A stretch of DNA of 64,000 nt, from assembly GCF_004353915.1 (NCBI RefSeq), contig NZ_SMRP01000010.1, positions 44,417-108,416 of the forward strand, in the 5' to 3' direction. Position numbers and translations under genes: made by a program. The first letter of the stretch is position 1, and each line of letters starts with the position of its first letter. Shown piece after piece: positions 36,475-45,938 of the stretch. The stretch is from Paraburkholderia silviterrae (GTDB lineage: Bacteria > Pseudomonadota > Gammaproteobacteria > Burkholderiales > Burkholderiaceae). The notes beneath the pieces were generated by a model that saw only the letters and a list, made by a program, of their open reading frames with translations, had not been told where the DNA came from and searched no databases.

Positions 36475-36930
36475 CTACAGAACCCCGATGATTTTCACTT
36501 CGAACGCCAGCGCCTGGCCGGCGAGCGGATGATTGAAATCGAACAGGGCGGAGGTTTCGTTGACTTCCTTGAGTACCCCCGCGTAGCGTCCGCCGCCCGG
36601 CGCGTTGAATTCGACGAGATCGCCCGGCGAAAAATCCTCGCCGCTCATGCTGTTTTCATGCAGCGTCGCAAGCGACACCCGCTGGATCAGATCTGGATTG
36701 CGCGGGCCGAACGCCCGCTCCGGAGGAAGCTGGAAAGTGGCGTGGTGGCCGACAATCAATCCAAGCAGCGCATCTTCCAGCAGAGGCGCCAGTTGACCGG
36801 CGCCAAGCAGCAGTGTCGCCGGCTTGTCGGTGAAGGTGTTGATGACTTCGGTGCCGTTTGCAAGCGAAAGCCTGTAATGAAGCGTGACATGCGAGCCGGA
36901 TTTCACTTTGGAGGTGTCGATGATGTTCAT
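36475..36930 (-). CDS. FKBP-type peptidyl-prolyl isomerase, SlpA-like
   Basis: A 151-aa FKBP-fold isomerase of the SlyD/SlpA group. VTLHYRLSLANGTEVINTF and ERAFGPRNPDLIQ are typical, and the insert-in-flap region follows. No His-rich tail is present, so it is SlpA-like rather than SlyD. It starts 12 nt after the folC stop and is probably its operon partner. Confidence 0.88.
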   Translation of the reverse strand: MNIIDTSKVKSGSHVTLHYRLSLANGTEVINTFTDKPATLLLGAGQLAPLLEDALLGLIVGHHATFQLPPERAFGPRNPDLIQRVSLATLHENSMSGEDFSPGDLVEFNAPGGGRYAGVLKEVNETSALFDFNHPLAGQALAFEVKIIGVL

Positions 36931-36942
36931 GCTTGAGCCTGT

Positions 36943-38253
36943 TCAGGATTGTTGCGATTCACGGGATGCCATCACGCCGGCTACCGTCTGGAAACTGCCG
37001 AAGACGACGATCCGGTCATTCTCCGTCGCGCGTTTCAGGGCATCTTGCCAGGCTTGAGCCGGTGACGCGAAGCGCGTGACGCTGCTATCCGCGCCGTCGG
37101 TCAAACCGGTCTCGCGCAGCACAGCCTCTACGGCTTGAGCGGAAGCCGCGCGCGGAGTCGGCAGATCGGCCACGCACCAGTGGTCGACTTCGTCTTTCAT
37201 GCATCCGATGACGCGAGCCATGTCGATGTCCTGCATGCAGCCAAATACCGCGTACGTGTACGGAAAGTAGCCCATGTTTCCGAGGTTCTGCTTGAGCGCG
37301 GCAGCCGCGAGCGGGTTATGGGCGACGTCGAGCACGACTAGAGGTTTGCCTGGCAGTACCTGGAAACGGCCAGGGAGTTCGACGTTTGCCAGACCGAGGC
37401 GGATGTCCTGAGCCGAGACGGGCAAACGGTCCCGCAGCGCCTCGAGCGCCGCGAGTGCGGCCGACGTATTGATCAACTGGTTCGCGCCGCGCAATGCCGG
37501 ATAGGCCAGCGCCGCGCGTCGCAAGGTGCGGCCGGCGTAGGTCCATTGCTGTCGCTCGCTCCCCGCTTGCCCTTCGTAGCGGAAATCGCGGCCAAATTGC
37601 CACAGATCAGCGCCGATTTGCGTGGCGTGATCGATCAACGTTCGAGGCGGCACAGGGTCGGCGCAGATCGCCGGCTTGCCCTGACGGAAGATACCGGCCT
37701 GCTCGAAGGCGATCTTCTCGCGTGTGTCGTCGTGGGATTCGGTGTGGCCGGCGTCGATGCTCGTGATGATCGAGCAGTCGGCGTCGACGACATTGACCAC
37801 GTCGAGACGCCCGCCGTGGGCTGCCTCGAGAATGACCGCGTCCAGCCGACGTGACGCGAATAGATGCATGATCGCCAGCGTCGTGAATTCCGGGTAAGTC
37901 AACGGAACCGGTTCGGTCAGGCTCAGACGCGCCGCCTCGACCGCCTCGAAATGCGGTCGCAGTTCGGCATCGCTCGCAATTGCGCCGTTTACCCGCACCC
38001 GTTCATTGAAGCTCAGCAAATGCGGGGAAGTATGGCAACCGACGCGGTAACCTGCGCGCAGCAGAATCGTTTCGAGGATGGCGCAGGTAGAGCCTTTGCC
38101 GTTGGTTCCGGCAACTGTGATTACTGGACAGTCAAAGGAGAGTCGTAGCGTGCCGTGTACCTGGCGGATCCGCTGCAGACTCGTGTCGATGCTGACTGGA
38201 TGAGCGGATTCGAGGTGCGTGACCCAGGCGTCGAGAGTGGGGAGCGCGGTCAT
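36943..38253 (-). CDS. folC: FolC-type dihydrofolate / folylpolyglutamate synthase, divergent
   Basis: A 436-aa Mur-ligase-fold enzyme that adds glutamate to (dihydro)folate. The P-loop is VAGTNGKGST, and TSPHLLSFNERVRVNG is intact. Two normally well conserved stretches differ: the usual EVGLGGRLD reads EAAHGGRLD, and the usual SIDLDH..LG reads SIDAGHTESH. The metal-binding Glu and His remain. This suggests a secondary FolC paralogue rather than the main housekeeping copy. Copy 3 of the repeated module lies 39 nt upstream of its start. Confidence 0.88.
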   Translation of the reverse strand: MTALPTLDAWVTHLESAHPVSIDTSLQRIRQVHGTLRLSFDCPVITVAGTNGKGSTCAILETILLRAGYRVGCHTSPHLLSFNERVRVNGAIASDAELRPHFEAVEAARLSLTEPVPLTYPEFTTLAIMHLFASRRLDAVILEAAHGGRLDVVNVVDADCSIITSIDAGHTESHDDTREKIAFEQAGIFRQGKPAICADPVPPRTLIDHATQIGADLWQFGRDFRYEGQAGSERQQWTYAGRTLRRAALAYPALRGANQLINTSAALAALEALRDRLPVSAQDIRLGLANVELPGRFQVLPGKPLVVLDVAHNPLAAAALKQNLGNMGYFPYTYAVFGCMQDIDMARVIGCMKDEVDHWCVADLPTPRAASAQAVEAVLRETGLTDGADSSVTRFASPAQAWQDALKRATENDRIVVFGSFQTVAGVMASRESQQS

Positions 38254-38291
38254 GGGATGAGTTGATGCCTGCTGTTGTCATGGATGTTGGG

Positions 38292-38361
38292 AGTATCTGG
38301 CGATTCGGAGGAAAGGCCAATGTATTGCCGGTCGTGTTTTCGATATCTTTTGGTGAATAAC
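38292..38361 (+). repeat. 70-bp repeated regulatory-like module, copy 3
   Basis: AGTATC at 38292, CCAATGTATTG, TTCGATATC 47 nt after the first box, and the end TTTTGGTGAATAAC. It is upstream of folC (which is on the other strand) and forms an inverted pair with copy 4 around an IS3-type remnant. Confidence 0.78.
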
Positions 38362-38362
38362 G

Positions 38363-38545
38363 GCGCCGGTATCGCTGGATCAACAGCGCGAGCATCTACA
38401 AATGGCGCTCGAAATGCGGAGGCATGGGCGCGGCGCTGATGTCCCGGATGAAGGAGCCTGCGCGACGCTCAGGAAGATGGACGCAGATGAGCGACTGAGG
38501 GCAGGGATGGGGCGTGAGGCGTTTGCCTGTTGGCGCTCCAAAAAC
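38363..38545 (+). pseudogene. IS3-family orfA remnant
   Basis: One frame reads INSASIYKWRSKCGGM then LMSRMKE; after a frame change another reads TLRKMDADERLR then REAF. Together these match the HTH and leucine-zipper part of IS3-type OrfA proteins (FYKWRSKYGGM, then RLKKMYAEERLKAEI). The 5' end, frame continuity and orfB are missing. Confidence 0.6.
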
Positions 38546-38656
38546 ATCCGAACCCAATCCGTCCCTCAACACCTGCGAAAGGTCGCTACGCGGAGTACAC
38601 GCTCTCGGCAACCCAGGTTGACCAACTCCGACGGCACCAGTCCATGGTGCATCCAC

Positions 38657-38726
38657 GTCATTCACCAAATGATATCGAAGTCGCTATTGTTCGTGCATTG
38701 CATGTATACCGACGAAATCTGATACT
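38657..38726 (-). repeat. 70-bp repeated regulatory-like module, copy 4 (inverted)
   Basis: On the minus strand: AGTATC starting at 38726, TTCGATATC 47 nt later, ending TTTGGTGAATGAC. The first 40 positions are diverged but the last 29 match copy 2 at 24 positions (hand count). It is upstream of the FUSC transporter gene at 38861. Confidence 0.7.
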
Positions 38727-38860
38727 GCGCGGTAGTGCTGCCCGACGCAGTAGCTCACGAACACTTTTTGTTGCGAGTTCGTTAGCGAACCGTGAGATCC
38801 AGATCGTCCGGGCGGGAGTTTCTACGAAAGCGTGTTCGTCAACGCGAAATTGTCAACTAT

Positions 38861-39883
38861 ATGTTCAGGGATCTAATCAATACCTCGATGCTGTCGCGCG
38901 GTGGCTTATTGCTTGCACCGATTTTTATTGTGGGGCTGATATCAGGCGATCCAATCTGGTTTCGGGCAGAGATAGTCACAGTCTCCGTCTTTATCGCCGC
39001 GGAACGCTCGCGCCTCACCCCGGTTGGCGTGTTGCTGCATACGCTCGTAATAGGGTTGGGCGTTCTGGCCATGACCCTGTCGTTTGAACGACCACAGACT
39101 TTCGTGATGGCGTCGGTGCTGCTAGCCATCGCGTGCGTGGCGATCACGTCCGTAGGACCCTCTATGCGCTGGACCGGAACCTTTACGTTCATTCCGGTCC
39201 TCTACATCGCATGCGCAACCGCCAATAGTGCCAACGGTCATCGTTTGGGGCAGATAGGTCTTGAGGTCATTCCGTATGTTTTCTGCTCCGCGATTCCCGG
39301 TATCCTTGCTTCGAGTGCTTTTCATCTTAAGAAGCATTCGGCGAGTAACGGGCCCGCCGGTGGGTGGCTCATCCTTCGGCAGGTTACCGAGCCGTGCGCT
39401 CCTGGACTCTTCGAAGGCATTGTTGCCGCTGCCTTGGCCGTAGGTGTGGCGGCGTCGCTTGTCGAATGGCAAGGCGTTCAATACGCCCAATGGTTAGTGT
39501 GGTCGGCAGCCAGCGTTGTCACAGGCGACATCGTGACTGCGCGCACGAAATGGAAGGACCGAATGATCGGTGCAATTGTCGGAGTGCCTTCGGGGATGTT
39601 GATCGGAATCTGCATGCCCCACTCGTCAGTGCTCTTTGATGTGGTAATAACCGCTAGCGCGTTGACGCTCGTCGCGTTCAACCGATATGTCGTTGCGTTC
39701 GGTACGAGATGCGCGCTGCATGCAGTCGCGATCATTGTTTCCGGGCACGCTTTCCTTATGGCTGATTGCCGGGCGATTAATGTCGTCGTTGGTAGCGTAA
39801 TCGGTATTGTCTTTGTTCTAGGAACCCATGTGATCGCTGGCAAGCTCAGAGTCAAAGGTACTGACGTCGGTGTGGGGTCGTGA
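38861..39883 (+). CDS. FUSC-family inner-membrane protein (aromatic acid exporter type)
   Basis: A 340-aa membrane protein with about ten hydrophobic helices in two blocks, as in FUSC_2/AaeB-like efflux proteins. It starts MFRDLINTSMLSRGGLLLAP; WFRAEIVTVSVFIAAERS and RTKWKDRMIGAIVGVPSG are family-like. Usual partners (AaeA-like adaptor) are absent. The open frame extends upstream to 38792 but without similarity. The cargo is unknown. Copy 4 of the repeated module lies about 135 nt upstream. Confidence 0.75.
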   Translation: MFRDLINTSMLSRGGLLLAPIFIVGLISGDPIWFRAEIVTVSVFIAAERSRLTPVGVLLHTLVIGLGVLAMTLSFERPQTFVMASVLLAIACVAITSVGPSMRWTGTFTFIPVLYIACATANSANGHRLGQIGLEVIPYVFCSAIPGILASSAFHLKKHSASNGPAGGWLILRQVTEPCAPGLFEGIVAAALAVGVAASLVEWQGVQYAQWLVWSAASVVTGDIVTARTKWKDRMIGAIVGVPSGMLIGICMPHSSVLFDVVITASALTLVAFNRYVVAFGTRCALHAVAIIVSGHAFLMADCRAINVVVGSVIGIVFVLGTHVIAGKLRVKGTDVGVGS

Positions 39884-39894
39884 CGTATTGAGAC

Positions 39895-40146
39895 CATTTC
39901 ATTGCGTTTGCACTTTCTCTCGTTGTTGCCGGTTGCCTCGTTCGCACAGTCGAACGGTCCTGTTACCCGCGCACAGGTGCGCACGGAACTTGTTCAGCTA
40001 GGGAAGGCGGGCTACCACGTCGGTGATGGTAAGCACACAACTTACCCGCGAGAAATTCAAGCAGCCGAGGGACGGTGGCCGAGCAGCAAGTCGCTGAAAA
40101 CGGTGGCTATGGCAGTTCTTTGAGCGGCTCATCGGACGCCGGATAA
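39895..40146 (+). pseudogene. DUF4148 protein, frameshifted
   Basis: Burkholderia DUF4148 proteins have a signal peptide followed by FAQSNGPVTRAQVR. That motif is present, but the signal peptide is split: one frame has IAFALSLVVA and another has PVASFAQ. A second frameshift follows PREIQAAEGR; the adjoining frame continues VAEQQVAENGGYGSS to a stop. Two shifts in 75 codons show the gene is dead. Confidence 0.75.
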
Positions 40147-40269
40147 TCGCGCGAAGTTCGTCTCTCGACGTACTCAGCTCCAATCTACAACTATCGCTAA
40201 GCAGAACCCTATTCAGTGCGGCACAAGTCGCCGCCAGACAAGCCTGACCACATATGAAAAGGATTACAT

Positions 40270-40548
40270 ATGAATCGCAAACATAGAACTGACGCTCAGC
40301 GCAAGAGGCTGGGCTTGAGCGCACACGAGGTAGGCGCACTCATGCTACTCGACCATGCACCGGTTGAGTCCAGGATGAACCTCGACTTTCGCGCACTCCT
40401 CGACGCCGGTCTCGCGGAATCGGTTGTTCGCGATTCAGGAATATCCAGATTCGCAATTACACGGAATGGGAAAGAAGTTCTACTGCTCTTGCGGTCAATA
40501 GTTACAGAGCGAGGCATGCCCGGCCAGCATGTCTCTGGGTACGTCTGA
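40270..40548 (+). CDS. Hypothetical protein, 92 aa
   Basis: I do not recognise this protein with confidence. AAGGA lies 6 nt before ATG 40270. The N terminus is basic (MNRKHRTDAQRKRL), the middle reads LSAHEVGALMLLDHAPVE, and the C-terminal half, DAGLAESVVRDSGISRFAIT, looks like a winged-helix wing. It could be a small DNA-binding protein. Composition is protein-like. It is isolated among pseudogenes. Confidence 0.5.
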   Translation: MNRKHRTDAQRKRLGLSAHEVGALMLLDHAPVESRMNLDFRALLDAGLAESVVRDSGISRFAITRNGKEVLLLLRSIVTERGMPGQHVSGYV

Positions 40549-40738
40549 CTCTGTCTTCGATGGCGGAACACCTGACTCACCTTGCGGAACAGCTCCTTCG
40601 CCTGTCCAATCCCAATCATCAAATTCTGTTCTAGTAGTGAAAAACAACCAGTAGTACAAAACATATATTTGATGACCGCATCCTGCCATTCGATCGCAAT
40701 AGGTTCGTGACGCTATTCTCTCAAGTCGTTTCAGATTA

Positions 40739-41118
40739 TTCCTTCGCGGGAAGATCGCGAAAATCATCATAGGCGGCGCACAGCGTATGCGCTGTATGAG
40801 CACCATGATGTCGGACGCCTGCTAACGGTTCTTTTCCTTGCACAGCAGCAGGCCAATTGTCGGCTGGTCTTCGTGCGCCTTGACCTGCGCGTCGATCGCG
40901 GACAGGTAGAAGTTTAGCTGGCCCGCGTATTCGGGCTTGAACGGCGTTGTTTTCAGTTCGACGACGACATAGCAACGCAGCTTGAGATGGTAGAAAAGCA
41001 GATCGACGAAAAACTCGTCACCGCCGACCTCCAGCCGGTACTGGCGCCCCACGAACGCGAACCCGGCGCCCAGTTCGAGGAGGAAGCGCGTGATGGGGGT
41101 ATCGTACGTTTTGTGCAA
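40739..41118 (-). pseudogene. DUF1016 / YhcG-type PD-(D/E)XK nuclease fragment
   Basis: About 98 codons match the C-terminal nuclease domain: FLLELGAGFAFVGRQYRLEV, VDLLFYHLKLRCYVVVELKT and FKPEYAGQLNFYLSAID, with the catalytic D and ExK-like VELK. The N-terminal domain is missing and the C terminus shifts frame after LLLCKEKNR. It is a remnant of an accessory nuclease gene. Confidence 0.78.
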
Positions 41119-41279
41119 TTTCTGGCGGTTATATCCGGAAAATCTTTATCTATCAATGAGTTGCCTCACTCGCTGAGAAAGGCGAATAGCGAACCACCGG
41201 AGCCTTGCTGGGTGAGGCTCCGCGCTTGGCCACCGTCAGATTTAGCACGATTCGAACGATTACCCCGGTTAAGCGTCGT

Positions 41280-43340
41280 TCATTGCAGAGAATCGAGCAG
41301 GGCTTGTGAGTCCCTCCAGTCGACCGACGCGCTGCCGTCCGGGATTCGTGACAGGACATCCTGCAACAGTGTCCGGGCTTCATCGCCGCGAGCCCGATGG
41401 GCCAGCCGTTCCGCGAGGTCGACGGCAACGCGCAGTTCCCATCCGTACGCGCCGCAGGCTTTCGCATGCTCGAGGGCGTTGCTCAGGCGACGTTCCGCCT
41501 GCGCCGCATCAGTCGGCGCGTCATTCTTCATCGTGACAGCGCCAATGCGCATGAACTCTGGAGCCGCCCAATGGCGTCGCGGAGCTGGCCCAGCCTTGTG
41601 GGCAACGGCGCTCAAAATAGCACGTGAATGGCGGTCCAGGCGTTCGTCGTCAACGAGGTCGACAAGTATGGGCGTGTAGTGAAAATCGAAGCACGTACGC
41701 TCGAGCGCTGCGACCAGCGCGCTCGTGCGGTCGGCGGTTAGCGTCGACGGCTCGTTTCGGGCGATGGCCCAGAATTCGAACAGTTCTCCATAGGTTTTCC
41801 AGAACTGGAGGCCATGGCGTGTGGCGGTCTCGATGAGCGTGCGTGCCGATACTTGAACCTTCGCGAAATCCCGATTGAGCATGGCCGTCATGCACAGCCC
41901 TTCGGCGAGGACGCAGCAAAGCGTGCACGCATGATCGAGCTTGCTCGCCTGTTCGACCGCGAGCTGAGCAGTGGCCATGGCCTGGCCGCTATGGCCCTGC
42001 AGCCACAGGATGCGCGATAGAAAGGCCAGTCCCGCGGCATGCTGACCGAGGCCGAAACGAAAGGGCGCATGCGGTGGATGGTGCTCGTGCCAATGAAGCG
42101 ACACTTCGATCAACTCGCGGGCGGCGGTCTGATCGCCGCCGGCATGAAGCGAGACCCCGACGATTCGTCGGGCTACGGTGACAGCCTCAATGTCGTGCGC
42201 CGCGTTGGCCGCGTCGAGCTTGGCGTTCGCCTCTTCCAGCGCCATCTCGTGGTTGCCGGTTCGCAGTCCGTAGAGCCACAGACCGTAGCGGGCCTGCAGT
42301 TCGATTTCGCGGTTGCCCATCGTATGGGCAAGCGTCAGTGCACGCTCCCATGCGATTCCGGTCTCCGGAATGGGACCGCGCGCCCAGGTCAGCGACGCAC
42401 CCAGCGCGGCGCGTAGTGACATTTCGTGCCGTGCGTCCACTCCGCTGGGGTGGTCGAGCGCAAGCGAGACCCAATGCCGGCAGTCTTCGAGCATCGAGAA
42501 CTCCACCCAGAAAGGGATCGCCGTAACCAGGAGTTCAATGCCGAATTCGCGCGATTCCACCTTGCCCAGTGTCCGCGACAACACGCTTCGGATGTCGTTG
42601 GCGTCATGCCGGTAAGCCGCGCGCCACTCCCAAGTCGGCATGCGCTTCCAGTCGGCGAGCGCCTGCTGGCTGCACTCGAGAAACCAGGCCGCATGGCGGC
42701 TCAATACGGGGCCCGACTCTTCACTGGCACAGAGCTGCTCCCGGGCGTACTCACGAAGCGTCTCGAGCAGGCGGTAACAGGCGAGGCGTCCAGTAAAATC
42801 GGTTTGCAGGAGCGATTTTTCCACGAGACTGGAGAGCAAGTCCGCGCTCTGCCAATGATCGCCGCCGCATCCCGCGACAGCGTGCGCCGCCTCGATCGTG
42901 AATGTGGACGCGAACGTAGAGAGGCCATAGAGGAACCGCCGCTCGTCGTCGTTCAGAAGGCTCACGCTCCAGGTCACCGTGGCCCGCAGGGTCTGGTGCC
43001 GCTGCGGCGCATTGCGGCGGCCGCCCGTCAACATCCGGAAGCGATCTGTGAGGCCAGCAAGGACGCCTTGAATGTCAAGCGTTGGAACGCGCGCCGCCGC
43101 CAACTCGATGGCCAGCGGCATGCCATCGAGCTGCCTGCAGATCGAGGCGACGGCAACGGCCTCGCTGTCGTCGCAACTGAACGCGTGCATATGCGCCGTT
43201 ACCCGTTCGAGGAAAAGCTGCACGGCCGGGTACGCCTGCATTGTCGCTTTCGTCAGGGCGTCAGCGGGCGGTGTCGGGAGCGGCGCCAGACGGAACACAT
43301 ACTCCCCCTCGGCATTGAGCACTTGTTGACTCGTAGCGAG
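41280..43340 (-). pseudogene. AfsR/LuxR-like ATPase regulator, N-terminal half deleted
   Basis: The first usable codon (GTG) gives 680 residues. Sequence from LATSQQVLNAEGEYVFRLAP onward matches the sensor-2 end of the NB-ARC-like ATPase domain (GMPLAIELAAARV) and the TPR-like C-terminal region of predicted-ATPase regulators. The winged-helix DNA-binding domain and the Walker A/B part are missing. At about 43340 the sequence switches abruptly to a FUSC gene start. The long intact C-terminal frame suggests a recent deletion. Confidence 0.8.
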
Positions 43341-43578
43341 CCGCTACGGCTCCCAACGCGGTTCCCATGATCCGATACTGGCTCTTTGACAGGCTCATGC
43401 CACGGCTGCTTTGGGCCACGACCCAAACAGTAATGGCGGCCCATTTCGGGTCGTCGAGATTCATGCGCATCGCAATGTAGAGCGCGATGAGGGACGCGAG
43501 TGCGGTGCGCACGGCAAAGCCAAAGCCAAAGCCGCTCCATGAGAGACCGGATATGGGGAAAGGCACAATCGACTTCAT
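43341..43578 (-). pseudogene. FUSC-family protein, N-terminal fragment
   Basis: About 80 codons starting MKSIVPFPISGLSWSGFGFG, then LIALYIAMRMNLDDPKWAAI and QSSRGMSLSKSQYRIMGTAL. This is the N terminus of an AaeB/FUSC efflux protein (normally over 600 aa). After GTALGAVAA it joins the ATPase-regulator sequence in another frame. Confidence 0.8.
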
Positions 43579-43670
43579 GTTATATGCACTCCGAAATTGA
43601 TCGGAAACTCCCAGACTGCAGATGCTCGACAGTCCAGGTAGACAGCGCAGTGTGCTGAAGTGAAGTGACT

Positions 43671-44972
43671 TCAGGCCGGGTGGGATGGAGCTTCCGACGG
43701 ATCGATTGCGCTCACGCCGGGCTTGCCGCTAAAAACAAGCGACGGTGAGGCCGCGAAATGTTTTTCGAATTGCTCGACGAGGTAGGCTCCAATTGGCAGA
43801 GCGGACGTCGCTGCGGGCGAGGGCGCATTGCATACGTGAAGACTGCGTCGAGACGAACGGATCAGAAAGTCATGCACCATCGTGCCGTCGGACATGATGG
43901 CCTGAGCACGCACGCCTGCCGGATGAGGGTTAAGGTCGCAGAGTTCCAGTTCCGGACAGTACTTTTGGCACAGTTCCAGATACCCCTTCCTCCAGATCGA
44001 ATTGCGAGCTTCCGCGAGGCCCGATACGCGATGCTTTCGCAGCATCTTCCAGAAGCCGCCGAACGAAGCGATCGATGCGAGATCGCCCAGGTTCACATCG
44101 CGCCAGCGGTAACCCTCACGCGCGAGCGCCAGGACCGCATTCGGCCCGACCGTCACATAGCCGCCAATCATACGGGTGAGGTGTACCCCAAGAAACGGCA
44201 ATTCAGGATCGGGAACCGGATAAATCAGGTGCTTAACGATATCGTTCTTCGACGCGGGCAGGCGGAAATACTCGCCTCGAAACGGCACAATGCGAAAGTC
44301 CAGTTCGATGTTGCACATGCTCGCGAGCCGGTCCGCCATCAGACCGGTGCAGGCAATGGCAAACCGTGCACGGTAACTGCCGTGGGGTGTCTCCGCGGTA
44401 ACGCCGTTTGCGTCTTCATGCAGCGCCTCGACCCGTCGATCGAGCAGAATCTGGGTCCCGCCGTTTTGCGCCAGACGTGCCATTGCAGCCGTCATCGATG
44501 GATAGTCGGCGATTCCACTTGCCGCAACGCGAATCGCAGCCCGGCCGACGATGCGAGGCTCGATTTTGCGCAGCGCGGCTTCATCCAGCAACTGCGGATC
44601 AAGGTGGTTTTGCCTGCAACGGGTGTAGAGCGCGTTCAGCCGCTCGACCTCGATATCGTTGGTCGCAACGATGAGCTTGCCGCATTGTTCGACGGGCACG
44701 CCATGCCGGCGCGCAAATTCGTAAGTTGCTGCGGCCCCCCGTCGGCAGAACTCCGCCCTCAGATTACCCGGGGCATAGTACACGCCGGCATGGATCATTC
44801 CGCTATTGTGCCCGGACTGATGTGCTGCGAGCGTTGGCTCTTTTTCGAGGAGGAGACCGCTGATGCCCGGGTAGCGCCTGGTCAACTGCATGGCGGTCGA
44901 TACACCGACAATGCCGCCTCCTATGATCGAAACGTCGGCATCGTAGCCGCGTGAACGGTCGATCGTGTTCAT
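43671..44972 (-). CDS. lhgO: L-2-hydroxyglutarate oxidase
   Basis: A 433-aa FAD enzyme oxidising L-2-hydroxyglutarate to 2-oxoglutarate with electrons to quinone. SIIGGGIVGVSTAMQL is the FAD fold, and HNSGMIHAGVYYAPG and FRGEYFRLP are LhgO signatures. Its ATG overlaps the stop of the upstream glutarate hydroxylase pseudogene (ATGA), so the two were translationally coupled. The frame is intact. Confidence 0.93.
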   Translation of the reverse strand: MNTIDRSRGYDADVSIIGGGIVGVSTAMQLTRRYPGISGLLLEKEPTLAAHQSGHNSGMIHAGVYYAPGNLRAEFCRRGAAATYEFARRHGVPVEQCGKLIVATNDIEVERLNALYTRCRQNHLDPQLLDEAALRKIEPRIVGRAAIRVAASGIADYPSMTAAMARLAQNGGTQILLDRRVEALHEDANGVTAETPHGSYRARFAIACTGLMADRLASMCNIELDFRIVPFRGEYFRLPASKNDIVKHLIYPVPDPELPFLGVHLTRMIGGYVTVGPNAVLALAREGYRWRDVNLGDLASIASFGGFWKMLRKHRVSGLAEARNSIWRKGYLELCQKYCPELELCDLNPHPAGVRAQAIMSDGTMVHDFLIRSSRRSLHVCNAPSPAATSALPIGAYLVEQFEKHFAASPSLVFSGKPGVSAIDPSEAPSHPA

Positions 44973-45906
44973 TTTGCAAACGTCCCGCGCTGACGCATCA
45001 ATTCGCGATGGAGTTCAGGGTGCTTTTCGAACGCCGCTCTTCCATGCAGCCAGAAATAGTTGTTGAGGACTACGAGATCACCGACGGGTAGCGCGACTTC
45101 GCGCGTACCGGGCGACGCTTCCATGGACGCGGAGAGTTAATACAGATAGCGAGCTTCATCGCCGCAGCGCGGTTGAGCGAACTGATCGATAAACGATATC
45201 GCGAGGCCGAACTCGCTTTGGGAAAATACGGGCCTCTCCAAGGTGTAACCGACGTTCTTCGAACCTGGCGCCTTGTAAAGAAAGGGGCGCGTGCCGAGGG
45301 GGTGGTCGAGAAACGCATCGCGCTCGTCCCAGTCGTCGATATGAAGAAATCGCGATTCCCCGCCAACCGCGTTTTGCTCCGCGAACTTCATCATGAGCAG
45401 CCACTCAGTCGCTTCGTCGACGAACGTCCCGTCGGTGTGCATCGTGAAAAGCCGGTACGCCTGGCGAAGATAGGTGTCGCTGGCGTCCGTATCCTTCACG
45501 AGAAAACGCGCGTAGAACGTGCCCGACATGGCGTCGTGGTTCGCCGGGCCGAGCAGATGGGCGACTGCGGTGCCGAACTTCACATAGTCGTCGCTGCCGT
45601 ATGTGAGGTTCTGGACGCCAAGCGTGAATCCCCCGACAGCGCGGTCGCGTACAAGTTGACGTAACACCATTGCGGAGCCGCCGCCCACCGCTCGATCCAG
45701 CGAGTCGGCAAGCATGAATCGCACGAACGGCACAAATTCAAGGTTCTGGACATCGATGCCACGCACTTCCGAGAAGAATGTGGCAAGCGCGCTCGTGGCA
45801 CTGTCACATGACGCAGGCGCGGATGATGGGGATGGGGCTCGATGGCGAACGTCCGCGTCGAGGCGATCGGGACGAGGTCAGGAGCGTGGTCGGTAAGGGC
45901 TTGCAT
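44969..45906 (-). pseudogene. glaH: Glutarate 2-hydroxylase (CsiD/GlaH), frameshift and nonsense
   Basis: Fe(II)/2-oxoglutarate dioxygenase making L-2-hydroxyglutarate from glutarate. The N-terminal frame (MQALTDHAPDLVPIASTRTF) breaks near HPRLRH; the next frame carries RGIDVQNLEFVPFVRFM to GDEARYLY, where an in-frame TAA replaces the expected codon (family sequence continues YLYE). After it the same frame continues LSASMEASPGTR and NNYFWLHGRAAFEKHP to the natural stop. The span of 938 nt is not a multiple of three, in agreement with the shift. The HTDGTF segment with iron ligands is kept. Confidence 0.88.
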
Positions 45907-45938
45907 TTGGGTGTCTCCGTAACAGGAAGTGCGTCTAT

